From NCBI RefSeq assembly GCF_007990715.1, contig NZ_BJWY01000075.1, forward strand, positions 1-37,772: DNA of 37,772 nt, read 5' to 3'. The stretch is from Nocardia seriolae NBRC 15557. GTDB lineage: Bacteria > Actinomycetota > Actinomycetes > Mycobacteriales > Mycobacteriaceae. A program made the position numbers and the translations under genes. Below the pieces are notes generated by a model. It was given only the letters and a program-made list of their open reading frames with translations, had not been told where the DNA came from and searched no databases. This document shows, piece by piece, positions 16,153 through 24,870 of this stretch (positions are counted from its first letter, which is position 1; every line of letters starts with the position of its first letter).

Positions 16153-17403
16153 TCAGCGCCGCGGGCTGGTGCATCCGGCCGGGACCAGCCGCCCGGCCAG
16201 CAGCTCCTCGATCCAGCCGGTCAGCAAGGGAATCGACAACGCGCCCACCAGGAAATGCTCGCCCGGAAACGGGGCCAACCGCACCCGCGCGCCGCGGGCG
16301 CACCACTCGTCGAACAGGTGCCGCGCGCCCGCATAGGGAATCCAGATCTCGTTGACGCCGTGGAACAGGAACACCGGTGTCGCCGGGGCGACCGCACCGG
16401 GCCGGTTCGCCGCCAGAATCTGTTGCACCATGGGCAGTTTCGCCGGATCCGGCACATCGGAGAGCTGATCGACCCGCAGCGGCGCGATCACCCCGAGCGC
16501 GGTCTCCTGCGAAATGCAGATGTCGCGGAACAGCTTCGCCACCCGCCACCCATTGTCATTGAGCAGCCCGAGCAGCTCCGGATACTCGCGCGCCAGCCCC
16601 AGCGCCGCCGCCAGCAGCACCCCCGACGCGAAGTTGACCCCGTCCATGCGCGGCAGCAACAGCTCGTAGTCGAAGGGCCCGCCCCCGATCATCGCCCCCG
16701 CCAACCGGATCTCGGGCGCATAGGCCGGTGCGAGCTGCGCGGCCCAGCCGGTCGCGATCGCACCTCCGGAGTACCCGGTCAGCACCACCGGCGTCTGCGG
16801 TCCGAGTCCCGGCATGGGCGTCCGGGTCACCGCCCGAATGGAATCGAGCACGGCGTGACCACCCATCAGCCCGGCCGCGTACGCCTGGCGCGGGCCCTGA
16901 TGATCGGGAACCACCACCGCGTAGTTCTTGGCCAGCAACAGCTGGATCGCCATCAGATCCGCCGATACCCCGCGCTTGAGCTCGGCCGAGGGCGCACAGC
17001 CATGCCCCACCGAGGAGATCGGAATGTTGTACGACACCAAGGGCCTGGGCCCCGGCCCGGTCCAGGCGGCGTGCGGCAGCAGCAGCGTGGCCACCACCGG
17101 TACGGGGTGATCGTGGGAATCGGTGGACCGCACCAGCAGCTCGAGTGACCGCGCGGTCGGAAACAAGCCCCCACCCACGCGTGCGGCCAGCAGCGCACCC
17201 GGGGGCCGGGCCTCGAAGCCGGGCTGGGGCGTATAGAACGGATCGGTCCGCGGCGTCGGCAGGATCGCGGCCGGATCATGTTGCGGCGCTATCAGATCCA
17301 ACACCGGATCGGCCTCCGCGTACCCGGGCGTCAACGCCACCAGCGCCGTCGCCAACAGGGTCGGCACCGCCCGCATACATATCCGAATTGCCCGGATCGT
17401 CAC
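16153..17403 (-). CDS. Secreted LIP-family lipase (first of tandem pair)
   Basis: Paralogue of the adjacent lipase, 416 residues if GTG 17403 is the start, 407 from ATG 17376; neither has a clear ribosome-binding site. An N-terminal signal peptide (arginines, then AVPTLLATALVALTPGYAEA) precedes a mature part opening TDPFYTPQPGF. The nucleophile Ser is in VLTGYSGGAIATGW. The His is probably in FPGEHFLVG. The usual acid position reads HGVNEIWIP, so Glu appears where the sister enzyme has Asp; activity is still likely. Shared lengths, motifs and strand point to tandem duplication. An 8-bp inverted repeat (ATATCCGA/TCGGATAT at 17379-17415) spans the start region and may be an operator. Confidence 0.86.
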   Translation of the reverse strand: MTIRAIRICMRAVPTLLATALVALTPGYAEADPVLDLIAPQHDPAAILPTPRTDPFYTPQPGFEARPPGALLAARVGGGLFPTARSLELLVRSTDSHDHPVPVVATLLLPHAAWTGPGPRPLVSYNIPISSVGHGCAPSAELKRGVSADLMAIQLLLAKNYAVVVPDHQGPRQAYAAGLMGGHAVLDSIRAVTRTPMPGLGPQTPVVLTGYSGGAIATGWAAQLAPAYAPEIRLAGAMIGGGPFDYELLLPRMDGVNFASGVLLAAALGLAREYPELLGLLNDNGWRVAKLFRDICISQETALGVIAPLRVDQLSDVPDPAKLPMVQQILAANRPGAVAPATPVFLFHGVNEIWIPYAGARHLFDEWCARGARVRLAPFPGEHFLVGALSIPLLTGWIEELLAGRLVPAGCTSPRR

Positions 17404-17415
17404 GAACTCGGATAT
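17379..17415. promoter_or_regulatory. Inverted repeat spanning lipase start
   Basis: ATATCCGA (17379-17386) and TCGGATAT (17408-17415) are perfect inverted copies around the GTG 17403 start in an AT-rich stretch (TTTACATACC follows). The repeat may be an operator or form a hairpin that hides the start; the poor ribosome-binding site fits either. Confidence 0.35.
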
Positions 17416-17629
17416 TTACATACCGAATGGTCTTGTTTTCGGATTTGCCTCGGCGCGGCGACCGGTTCCCTGCGATTCGCAGCATCAGGGAGGCATTGAG
17501 GGAAATCCCAGAGTCGACAGACGGCTACCCTTTGGCGAACTCGGCGCAAGACGTTGCACCTGCCGCGTCGGGGTCGGTGGGGTGTCGGTTGTGCCCGCCG
17601 CGGTCGGTCCGTTCTGGCACAGTGTCGGA

Positions 17630-18712
17630 ATGAGGTGGGCGATCGTTGTGGTGGCACTGCTCGTGCTGGCGACCGGATGTGCCGCTCGGACAACGGATTC
17701 CCCCTGGCGGGAGTTGTCACCGCCGCAGCGTGACGCCCGGGTGCTGGAGTTCGTCCGCACCGCCGACGGTGTGCTGGCGCTGGGCTCGATTCCACACGGC
17801 GACGCCCGCACGCCCGCCGCCTGGGCCTCCGCTGACGGCACCCGCTGGCAACCTCTCCCCGTCCGTGGCGAGAGCCCCTATGCCAAACTGGCCGAACTGA
17901 TTTCGGCCGGAACCGGGGACCGGACCGTGGTGCTGGGCCGGGCCTTCGGTGGGGCACACAGCAATCCGCGCATGACCATCTGGAGCGGCGATGGGCGCGG
18001 GCTCACGGAATACCCGCAGGCCATGGAGATGTTCGGTGGGCCGCACGCCATCGCGGTGTCCGCCGCGGCGGCGCTGGGCGGCACCGATCTGCTGATCGGG
18101 GATTGGGACGGACCACAGGGGCGCTACGGTGCGGCGTTCTGGACTTCCGGCAACGGCGCGGACTGGGAGCGGCACGCCGAGGATCCGGCGCTGTCCTCGG
18201 CCCCGGGTGAGCAGACCGGCGCGGCCGCGGTGACCACGGGACCGGCGGGCTTCGTCATCGTCGGAGAAACCCTGCGTGACAATGTGCTCCGGCCGCTGGA
18301 GTGGACCTCGTCCGACGGCATCGCGTGGCAGCGTCACGAATTGGCGGGCAGTAACGCGGTGGCGGCCCAGATCGGGTGCGGGGCGGTCGGCTGCACGGTG
18401 TTCGGTCAATCCATCGGCGCGGAACAGCACCTGCTGTGCTGGCCCTCCCCCGACGCCGAACCCGTCAGCGGCCCGGCCGCCGCCGCGGTCGACACCCTGC
18501 AAGTGGTGCCGACCGCCACCCGGGTACTGGGCCTGGCGGTGCTCGACCACACCGTGCGATTGCAGTCCGTCACCGCGAATTGCACCGACTGGCAATCGAT
18601 TCCGCTGCCGGTCGGCACCGCCGCGGCCCGCATGGTCGCCCTGCCGAGCGGGCTGCTGCTGGCCACCACCGACGATGACCGCAGCAGACTGTGGCTACAC
18701 GCCCTGCCCTGA
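17630..18712 (+). CDS. Putative lipoprotein of unknown function
   Basis: 360-residue secreted protein. Residues 1-17 form a lipoprotein signal (MRWAIVVVALLVLATGC) with lipobox LATG-Cys17, so it should be lipidated and held on the outer face of the membrane. The rest has repeated W-T/A-S-x-D/N-G-x-x-W segments (AWASADGTRWQ, FWTSGNGADWE, EWTSSDGIAWQ), suggesting a beta-propeller of the sialidase/BNR-like type, with no catalytic residues I can name. ATG 17630 places the signal peptide at the N-terminus; longer forms would bury it. It is convergent with the P450 gene, only 5 nt apart. Confidence 0.78.
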   Translation: MRWAIVVVALLVLATGCAARTTDSPWRELSPPQRDARVLEFVRTADGVLALGSIPHGDARTPAAWASADGTRWQPLPVRGESPYAKLAELISAGTGDRTVVLGRAFGGAHSNPRMTIWSGDGRGLTEYPQAMEMFGGPHAIAVSAAAALGGTDLLIGDWDGPQGRYGAAFWTSGNGADWERHAEDPALSSAPGEQTGAAAVTTGPAGFVIVGETLRDNVLRPLEWTSSDGIAWQRHELAGSNAVAAQIGCGAVGCTVFGQSIGAEQHLLCWPSPDAEPVSGPAAAAVDTLQVVPTATRVLGLAVLDHTVRLQSVTANCTDWQSIPLPVGTAAARMVALPSGLLLATTDDDRSRLWLHALP

Positions 18713-18717
18713 CCTGT

Positions 18718-19938
18718 TCACCACTCGACGGGCAGTGACACCACGCCGTAAACCATGGCATCCCACTTGAATTCGATCTCCTCGACCGGCTTGCCCAGCC
18801 GCAGCTCCGGAATCCGCCGGAACAGCGTCTGCAACACCATGCCGAGCTCGATGCGCGCCAGCTGCAACCCGATGCACTGGTGGCGGCCCGAGCCGAACGA
18901 CAGGTGCGCTCCGGCGTTCTCGCGGGTCAGGTCCAGGGTCTCGGGGTCGGTGAAGACCTTCGCGTCGAAGTTCGCCGAGGCCAGGTCGAACACGATCGGG
19001 TCGCCCGCGTGGATGGTGGTCCCGGCCACCTCGATGTCCTCGGCGGCCACCCGGCGCAGCCCGGTGTCCACGATGGTCATGTAGCGGATCAGCTCGTCGA
19101 CCGCGTTGGCCAGCACCGCCGGGTCGTCGGTGTCGCGGATGAGCGCGAGCTGTTCGGGCTGATCCAGCAGCGCGATGACCGCCAGCGAGATCATGTTCGC
19201 GGTGGTCTCGTGCCCGGCGACCAGGATGCCGACCGCCTGCAGCGCCGCCTCCCACACCTGCAGCTCACCGGAATTCACCAGTTCGGCGATATCGGAGAGC
19301 AGATCCTCGGCGGGGTCCGCGGTCTTGGCCTCGACCAGTTTGTTCAGGAAGCCGAGCACGTCCAGCGTCGACTGCTGCTGTTCCTCGGCGGTGGCCTGTC
19401 CGCCGAAACCGAGCTCGGTGGCCTCCTGGAAGAACGCGTGATCCTCGTACGGCACACCGAGCAGCTCGCAGATCATCAGCGACGGCACCGGCAGCGACAG
19501 CGCGGTCACCAGATCGGCCGAATCGCCCGCGGCCAGCATGGCATCGATGGTCTCGTCGATGTGCTTCTGGATATTGGGCCGCATGGCCTCGAGCCGCTTG
19601 GGCGTGAACGGCTTGGCCAGCATGCGCCGGTAGCGGGCGTGCTCGGCGCCGTCGGTATTGAACATGGTGCGCGGGCTCATCTCCGCGATCGCCTTCATGC
19701 CCTCGTGGATGTGCGGGTAGGACGGGTGGTGATTGTCGGCGCTGACCCGCGCATCGGCGAACAGCTCCCGTGCCTCGTGGTAGCCGGTGATCAGCCAGGG
19801 CCGCTTGCCTTCCCAGGTCCGCACGGTCGAAATCGGTCCCGCGGCAGCGAGTTCGGCGATCTCGGCGGCCGGGCGGAACGGGCAGGTGGCCGAACGGCGT
19901 CCAGGATAGAAGGTCGGCTCGGCGGGTGACTCAGACAT
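18718..19938 (-). CDS. Cytochrome P450
   Basis: Class I bacterial cytochrome P450 of 406 residues. The I-helix oxygen-activating motif is AGHETT, the K-helix E-x-x-R is ELIR, and the heme loop is FGSGRHQCIG with ligand Cys355. The opening with PFRPAAEIAEL and the GAEHARYRRML stretch resemble the CYP105/107-type soluble P450s that modify secondary metabolites, steroids or xenobiotics. ATG 19938 overlaps the stop of the upstream ferredoxin gene (TGATG), so the redox partner is made together with it. A TTG one codon earlier is less likely. Substrate unknown. The pair is divergent from the Fe-S reductase-like/cupin genes. Confidence 0.92.
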   Translation of the reverse strand: MSESPAEPTFYPGRRSATCPFRPAAEIAELAAAGPISTVRTWEGKRPWLITGYHEARELFADARVSADNHHPSYPHIHEGMKAIAEMSPRTMFNTDGAEHARYRRMLAKPFTPKRLEAMRPNIQKHIDETIDAMLAAGDSADLVTALSLPVPSLMICELLGVPYEDHAFFQEATELGFGGQATAEEQQQSTLDVLGFLNKLVEAKTADPAEDLLSDIAELVNSGELQVWEAALQAVGILVAGHETTANMISLAVIALLDQPEQLALIRDTDDPAVLANAVDELIRYMTIVDTGLRRVAAEDIEVAGTTIHAGDPIVFDLASANFDAKVFTDPETLDLTRENAGAHLSFGSGRHQCIGLQLARIELGMVLQTLFRRIPELRLGKPVEEIEFKWDAMVYGVVSLPVEW

Positions 19939-20132
19939 CAATCCTCGATCTGTATTGCTTGCGCTGGGCAGAATTCGGCGGCCGAGCGCACGGCCTGCGC
20001 CTGCTCCGGCCCCGGATTCTCGTCGAGCAGAACGACAATGCCATCGTCATCGCCCTGGTCGAAGACTCGATCGGCACGCACGGCGCAATGACCGGCGGCA
20101 ATACACCTGTCGCGGCTGATGGCCACCTTCAC
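19938..20132 (-). CDS. 3Fe-4S ferredoxin, P450 redox partner
   Basis: Small ferredoxin of 64 residues that passes electrons to the coupled P450. The cluster motif is C-x5-C at the N-terminus (RCIAAGHC), with Ala/Gly where a fourth cysteine would be, and FCP near the C-terminus: the single [3Fe-4S] pattern of P450-linked ferredoxins. It is rich in Asp/Glu in the middle, as usual. GTG 20132 has GGGAGGGG just upstream and gives the standard length; upstream in-frame sequence is arginine-rich and unrelated. The stop overlaps the P450 start by one base. No ferredoxin reductase is adjacent. Confidence 0.9.
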   Translation of the reverse strand: MKVAISRDRCIAAGHCAVRADRVFDQGDDDGIVVLLDENPGPEQAQAVRSAAEFCPAQAIQIED

Positions 20133-20296
20133 GCCGGGCCCCCTCCCGAAGAACAGTTCGCCGCAAGGACTTTGGCGGCCCGTGACTCTAACATGCCGAA
20201 TCGCACACCGCCGGGCACGCGAATACCGCCCCCGAACTCGCTCGCCCACCGATGAGTTTCGCGGCCGGGCGCGGTCTATATCTGCGGGAGGTAGAC

Positions 20297-21271
20297 ATGA
20301 CCGAAGTACTGGATGCGGAGGAGCTGCGGCGGATCTGTTTGGACGCCGGAGCCGACGATGCCGGATTCGTCGCGCTGGCGACGCCCGGGCTCGAGGGCGA
20401 GGTCGAGTATGTGCGCGAGGCGCTGCCCGGCACGCGGTCGCTGATCGCGGTGTGCGTGCGGCTGTCGCGGGAGAACTTCACCAGCCGGGCGGCGAGCCTG
20501 GTGAACACCGAGATCGACACCGCCATCCCGGTGCTCGACCGGATCGGGCATCGGATCGGTATCGCGTTGCAGGACCGTGGGTTTCGGGCCCTGTATCCGT
20601 CGGTGACGTTTCCGGTGGAGGCGCATCGGCTGCCCAGTCGCGGGTGGACGGTCTCGCACAAGCCGGTGGCCGTGGCGGCGGGGCTGGGGCACCTGGGCAT
20701 CCACCGGTGCGTGATCCATCCCAGGTTCGGCAGTTTCATCGGCCTCGGGACGGTGCTCACCGATGCCGAGATCGCGCCCTACTCGGTGCCTCTGGACTGG
20801 AATCCGTGCCTGGGCTGCTATCTGTGCGTGGCCGCCTGCCCGGTCGGGGCCATCCACAATGACGGCAGCTTCGATTTCAACAGCTGCTACACCCACACCT
20901 ACAACCAGTTCGTGAACAATTTCGCCGACTGGGTCGAAACCATGGCCGACAGCGCCGACGCCGAGGACTACGGGCAACGGATGACCCCGCGCGAGACCGT
21001 CTCGCAGTCGCGGCGGCAGTATCGTTCCGGCTACTGCGTCGCGGTATGCTCGGCCGGGGAGGACGTGATCGGGCCGTATCTCGACGACCGCAAGGGACAT
21101 CTGCAACTGGTGCTGCGGCCGTTGCAGCGGAAGCCGGAGAACGTGTACGTGAGCCCCGGGTCGAACGCGGAAAAGCATGTGCGCAAACGCTATAAGAAGA
21201 AGACGGTCCGCTGTGTGGACACCGGGATCATGCCGCCCGACGGTATCGACGCGGCCCCGGAGGCGAAATGA
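20297..21271 (+). CDS. QueG/reductive-dehalogenase-like Fe-S protein
   Basis: 324-residue protein resembling the corrinoid plus iron-sulfur core of epoxyqueuosine reductase (QueG) and reductive dehalogenases (RdhA). The segment VAVAAGLGHLGIHRCVIHPRFG (residues 124-145) and GTVLTD match the base-off cobalamin pocket. Cluster cysteines are 171, 174, 177, 181 (C-x2-C-x2-C-x3-CP), 197, and 247, 251 in YCVAVC; QueG has eight, here one ligand appears absent. No Tat signal and no C-terminal HEAT domain, so it is neither a classical RdhA nor full-length QueG. GGGAGG precedes ATG 20297. The stop overlaps the next gene (ATGA). Probably a cytosolic reductase; reaction and substrate unknown. Confidence 0.75.
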   Translation: MTEVLDAEELRRICLDAGADDAGFVALATPGLEGEVEYVREALPGTRSLIAVCVRLSRENFTSRAASLVNTEIDTAIPVLDRIGHRIGIALQDRGFRALYPSVTFPVEAHRLPSRGWTVSHKPVAVAAGLGHLGIHRCVIHPRFGSFIGLGTVLTDAEIAPYSVPLDWNPCLGCYLCVAACPVGAIHNDGSFDFNSCYTHTYNQFVNNFADWVETMADSADAEDYGQRMTPRETVSQSRRQYRSGYCVAVCSAGEDVIGPYLDDRKGHLQLVLRPLQRKPENVYVSPGSNAEKHVRKRYKKKTVRCVDTGIMPPDGIDAAPEAK

Positions 21272-22380
21272 ACGGCGATGAGCTGCGGTGGAATCGGCTG
21301 CACGTCCCGGTCGAACGCGGCACCCGCGAGCATCCGCACCCGTCGGTCGCGGCCGCCCGCGCGCGAGTCGGAGGTGAATCCGACAGCGAGCCCGCGCCTC
21401 TCGACGCCGACTGGCTGCGCGAGCGGTGCCTGGCCGCCGGAATCGACGATGTCGGATTCGTCGAGCTGTCCACGCCCGGCCTGGAGGGGGAACGCGACTA
21501 CGTCCTCGAGGCGCTGCCCGGCACTCGTTCCCTGATCGGGTTCTGCCTGCGCACCAGCCGCGACAACCTGCAGAGCAGATCGGTCAGCGCCGCCAACCGC
21601 GATGTCGCCACCACGCAGGAGTTGGCGCACGAGGCGGCCCGTCACCTCTGCCTCGAATTGCAGCGCCACGGGGTGCGCGCCCTGTAGCCGGCCGGCGGAT
21701 TCCCCGCCGAGATCCACCGCTACCCCAACCGCAGCTGGGTCGTCTCGCACAAGCTGGTCGCCGTGGCCGCCGGGCTGGGGCAGATGGGCCTGCACCGCAA
21801 CGTCATTCACCCGAGGTTCGGCACCTTCATCGTGCTGGGCACCATCCTGCTGGACCGTCCCATCTCCCGCTACTCCCGGCCGACCGCCACCAATCCGTGC
21901 ATCGACTGCGGACTGTGCGTCACCACCTGCCCCGTCGGAGCCATCCACGCCGACGGGGCCTTCGACTTCGACGCCTGCTTCACGCACAACAACCATCACG
22001 AGCTGTCCAATTTCGCGGGCTGGGTCGAGGAGGTCGTCGACAGCAAGGACGCCGCCGACTACCGCCGCCGCGTCACCCCCGGCGAAACCCTGTCCGTCTG
22101 GCAGAGTCTGTCCTTCCAACCGCAATTCCGCGCGGGTTACTGCGTCGCGGTCTGCCCCGCCGGCGAGGACGTCCTGGGCCGCTACCTCGCCGACCCGGAC
22201 ACGCACGCCCGCGATATCGTGCAGCCGCTGCTGCGCAAACCGGAGTACGTCTACGTCGCGCCGGACTCCCCCGCCGCGGCTCACGTCCGGGACAGATTCC
22301 CGCACAAGACGATCCGCCATTCCCGCCGCGTCGAGGTCCCCGAGCCCGACATCGATCCGCGCCCGGAACCTCATGCCTAG
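21268..22380 (+). pseudogene. Second QueG/RdhA-like gene, interrupted by in-frame TAG
   Basis: Tandem paralogue of the preceding gene with about 40 extra N-terminal residues. The frame is continuous over 371 codons except for TAG at 21685-21687 (codon 140). The intact copy has Tyr100 there, in a matching GFRALYP context (here GVRAL-stop-P), so one TAC/TAT-to-TAG change explains it. The sequence on both sides is well conserved: AAGLGQMGLHRNVIHPRFG for the cobalamin pocket, then CIDCGLCVTTCP, DACFTH and YCVAVC for the clusters, with the same seven cysteines. The start overlaps the upstream TGA (ATGA), and the end overlaps the cupin gene by 8 nt. Either recent inactivation, readthrough, or a base-calling error. 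Confidence 0.75.
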
Positions 22381-22966
22381 CTACGAGCTGCGCCGCGATC
22401 TGCCGGTCTTCGAGATCTACTCCGGCCCGAACGGGGCGCGGCTCGAAATCCACCCCTGGTTCTTCGCCGACGGGCACCAGTACCTGGGCATCACGCGAAT
22501 CCTGCCCCCGCACACGGGAAAAGGTCCGGCGCACACCCACACCGGCATCACCCAGCACTGCTTCCTGCTCGACGGCGACCGGGCCCGCTGCCGTCGCAGC
22601 CTCCGCTCCGCCACCCTGACCACGGACGACACGCTGATGATTCCGCCGGGTGTCGCCCACATCGACCCCTACAACGACACCGATCACCCGATTGTCGTGC
22701 GCACCCTCTACTCGCCCGGACCGGTATGGATGCTGTCCTTCGGCCGCACCCACGGCCAGGCCCTGCGCGACGGAAACACCAACTCCCAGCAGGAACTCCG
22801 CTTCCTGCACCTGCTGTCGATGCTGGGCGCGCCGGGCTCGGTCACCTACGCCGCGGCCATCCCCCGCGTCGTCCAGCGCCGCATCCTGCTCCCTCTCGCC
22901 ACCCGCCTGGCCCGCCGCCACGGCTACGCCCCCGCGGCGGGACTGCGCGCTCACATCTTCGAGTGA
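22373..22966 (+). CDS. Cupin-domain protein
   Basis: 197-residue protein with a single cupin barrel at about residues 20-125. Motif 1 is GPAHTHTGITQHCFLLDG, with H-x-H and a Gln where the metal-binding Glu usually is. Motif 2 is IPPGVAHIDPYN, with the third His. A C-terminal helical tail of about 60 residues ends RRHGYAPAAGLRAHIFE. ATG 22373 overlaps the stop of the second reductase-like gene (ATGCCTAG), so the three genes read as one operon. Cupins serve as dioxygenases, isomerases or binding proteins; the polar residues suggest a metal, but the reaction is unknown. If the upstream TAG stops ribosomes, expression of this coupled gene would suffer. Confidence 0.75.
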   Translation: MPSYELRRDLPVFEIYSGPNGARLEIHPWFFADGHQYLGITRILPPHTGKGPAHTHTGITQHCFLLDGDRARCRRSLRSATLTTDDTLMIPPGVAHIDPYNDTDHPIVVRTLYSPGPVWMLSFGRTHGQALRDGNTNSQQELRFLHLLSMLGAPGSVTYAAAIPRVVQRRILLPLATRLARRHGYAPAAGLRAHIFE

Positions 22967-22986
22967 GACCGGCGAATCCCGTTCGA

Positions 22987-23019
22987 GGGCGCGGTTTCAG
23001 GGTTCGAAGGACCGCGCCC
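22987..23019. terminator. Hairpin between cupin and FUSC genes
   Basis: GGGCGCGGT (22987-22995) and ACCGCGCCC (23011-23019) form a perfect 9-bp stem with a 15-nt loop. It spans the end of the FUSC gene, just past the convergent cupin gene, and may terminate both. Confidence 0.5.
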
Positions 23020-24655
23020 AGTCGTCGATGCCGGGGAGGGTGCCGCCGGTGGGAGTCGTGCGGCAGGCGGCGAGCAGGTCGTACCCGGTGTGGGTCAGGC
23101 TCGCGTGCCGGGACCAGATGCCCTGCGTCCAGACCGGCTCGTTGTGGGCGGATTCGATACCGCCGCGCATCGCGCCGATCAGGTCGAATTGCAGGTCCCG
23201 TCGCAGGGCCATCGACGCCGGGGCGTCCAACGGTGTGCCGCGCAGCCGATCGAGCAGGGCGGTCGCGCTCGCACGCACCCGGCGATCGGTCCAGCGCAGG
23301 GTGCGGCGATGCGCGTGCGGCAGCAGCCATCGCATGACCAGGACCGCGACCACGACGCCGATGGCGGTTTCGATCAGCCTGTCGCGCATGACCGGACCGA
23401 CCGCCTGACCGCCCGCCCCGGCCCCGCCCGCGAACAGCGCCACCGGGGTGAAGAAGATCGCGGCGAGCGCATAGTTGCGCACGATGAACAACTCCACCCC
23501 GAACTGCAGCGCGGCCAACACGACGACCAGCGCAAAACCGGTGGGCGACAACTGGTACAGCGCGGCGAACACACCCAGCCCGACTACCGTGCCGATCAGC
23601 CGGTGCACCGCGCGCACCTGGCCGTGCACCCGGTCCGGGCCGGCCTGCAGGATGATCAACGCGGTGAGTATCGCCCAGTGCGGGCGCGTGGAACCCAGCA
23701 GACCACTGGCCGCGCCGGCGATCACACCGGCACAACCGGCCCGCACGGTGGCCGCGACCGCGTGTGAATCCCAGCTCAGCGAGCGGCGCAGCCGGTACCG
23801 AAGGGTCGGGTGCGCCAAGGGAATCGCCTGCGGATCCTCCTCGTCGTCCGCGGGCCCGGCCACCGCCGCCCACCGCCGGTGGGCCGCCAGCAATTCCGGC
23901 ACCGGGCCGGAATCGCCTGCGCGATCGGACAATCCGGCGTCGTAGACCGTCGCCCAGCCGGTCCACAGGGCCTCGGCCGCGGTATGGCGTTGCGTGGCGG
24001 TCGCGGTCCCCCGCTCCCGCGCCGCCACATACCCGTCGGCCGCGCGCACCGCCCGCGCCACCGCGTCCCGCTCGGGCCGATCGGGCCGCACCAGCCGACC
24101 CGCCATCGACACCACCAGCGCTCCGGCGACGCCCAGCACCGTGGCCACCACGATGCCGCGCGCCCCGACCCCCGATCGCACCGCCGCCAGCGCGCCCGAA
24201 GCCGCCACCAGGAAGAACATCACCCCCGGCGGGCCCAGCCGCGCCGCGTTGATCACATACACCCCCACCATCGCGATCGCCGGCAGCACCGCGATCTCCA
24301 CCAGCCAATCCGGCGCGCCCAGATCGGGTATGCCCCGGCCCACCACGATCCCGATCCCGACAGACGCCAGCAGCGCCGCACCCGCCAGCGAGATCACCCG
24401 CCACCGCGCCCGATACGCCCGCCCCTCCCCGTACATCACCGCGAACGCGCCGAAACACACGAACAACGCCCACTCCGCCCGGCCGCTCACCACCAGCAAG
24501 CCTGCGGGCAGGGCGAACGCGAATGCCGTGCGCAGCCCCGCCGCCCAGCGCCATCCACCCGGATTGACCTTCAGGACAAGGGAGCGACTCGGGACGACGC
24601 GCGGCGGGTACTCGCCCGGCGGATTGGTATCGGCAGCCACCGCCCCATCCAACAC
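22997..24655 (-). CDS. FUSC family membrane protein (fusaric-acid-resistance-like)
   Basis: Integral membrane protein of about 552 residues, in two similar halves of hydrophobic helices. The N-terminal half opens GWRWAAGLRTAFAFALP. The second half (HWAILTALIILQAGPDRVHGQVRAVHRLIGTVVG) is the FUSC signature seen in aromatic-acid efflux and YccS/AaeB-like proteins. A soluble C-terminal region follows. Likely role: export of toxic aromatic or other small molecules; substrate unknown. Start uncertain: the frame is open to GTG 24826, which has a GGAG, but that leaves only 44 nt to the divergent protease gene and adds residues unlike the family. I prefer GTG 24655, though its ribosome-binding site is weak; GTG 24640 is another option. 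Confidence 0.8.
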   Translation of the reverse strand: MLDGAVAADTNPPGEYPPRVVPSRSLVLKVNPGGWRWAAGLRTAFAFALPAGLLVVSGRAEWALFVCFGAFAVMYGEGRAYRARWRVISLAGAALLASVGIGIVVGRGIPDLGAPDWLVEIAVLPAIAMVGVYVINAARLGPPGVMFFLVAASGALAAVRSGVGARGIVVATVLGVAGALVVSMAGRLVRPDRPERDAVARAVRAADGYVAARERGTATATQRHTAAEALWTGWATVYDAGLSDRAGDSGPVPELLAAHRRWAAVAGPADDEEDPQAIPLAHPTLRYRLRRSLSWDSHAVAATVRAGCAGVIAGAASGLLGSTRPHWAILTALIILQAGPDRVHGQVRAVHRLIGTVVGLGVFAALYQLSPTGFALVVVLAALQFGVELFIVRNYALAAIFFTPVALFAGGAGAGGQAVGPVMRDRLIETAIGVVVAVLVMRWLLPHAHRRTLRWTDRRVRASATALLDRLRGTPLDAPASMALRRDLQFDLIGAMRGGIESAHNEPVWTQGIWSRHASLTHTGYDLLAACRTTPTGGTLPGIDDWARSFEP

Positions 24656-24870
24656 CCGCACCCGACGGCACGCCAGCAAAGTTCTGGCTATCACAGCGGT
24701 GGCGGTGGGCAGGGCGGAAGGACCATCGCCGCGGGGACCTCCGTCGCCGGTGCTGTGGAACCAGTCCTCTGCCCCCGCGACCGTCCCGGGCGCAGGCTCG
24801 AACCGGTACCACCGATCCGTTGGCACCCGGCGCGCTCCGCGCGCGCGAGCACCGCACCAGCGAGGACGTC

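Noticed and set aside
18704..18735. CTGCCC/GGGCAG stem at the lipoprotein/P450 junction as terminator
   Set aside because: Only 6 bp with a 20-nt loop; common by chance in this composition.
20159..20188. AAGGACTTTGGCGGCCC stretch in the P450/reductase divergent region as a DosR box
   Set aside because: The half-sites are spaced two bases too far apart and several fixed positions mismatch.
22997..24826. FUSC start at GTG 24826
   Set aside because: It has a fair GGAG, but leaves only 44 nt for two divergent promoters and adds about 57 residues unlike the family. Kept as an alternative, not as the call.
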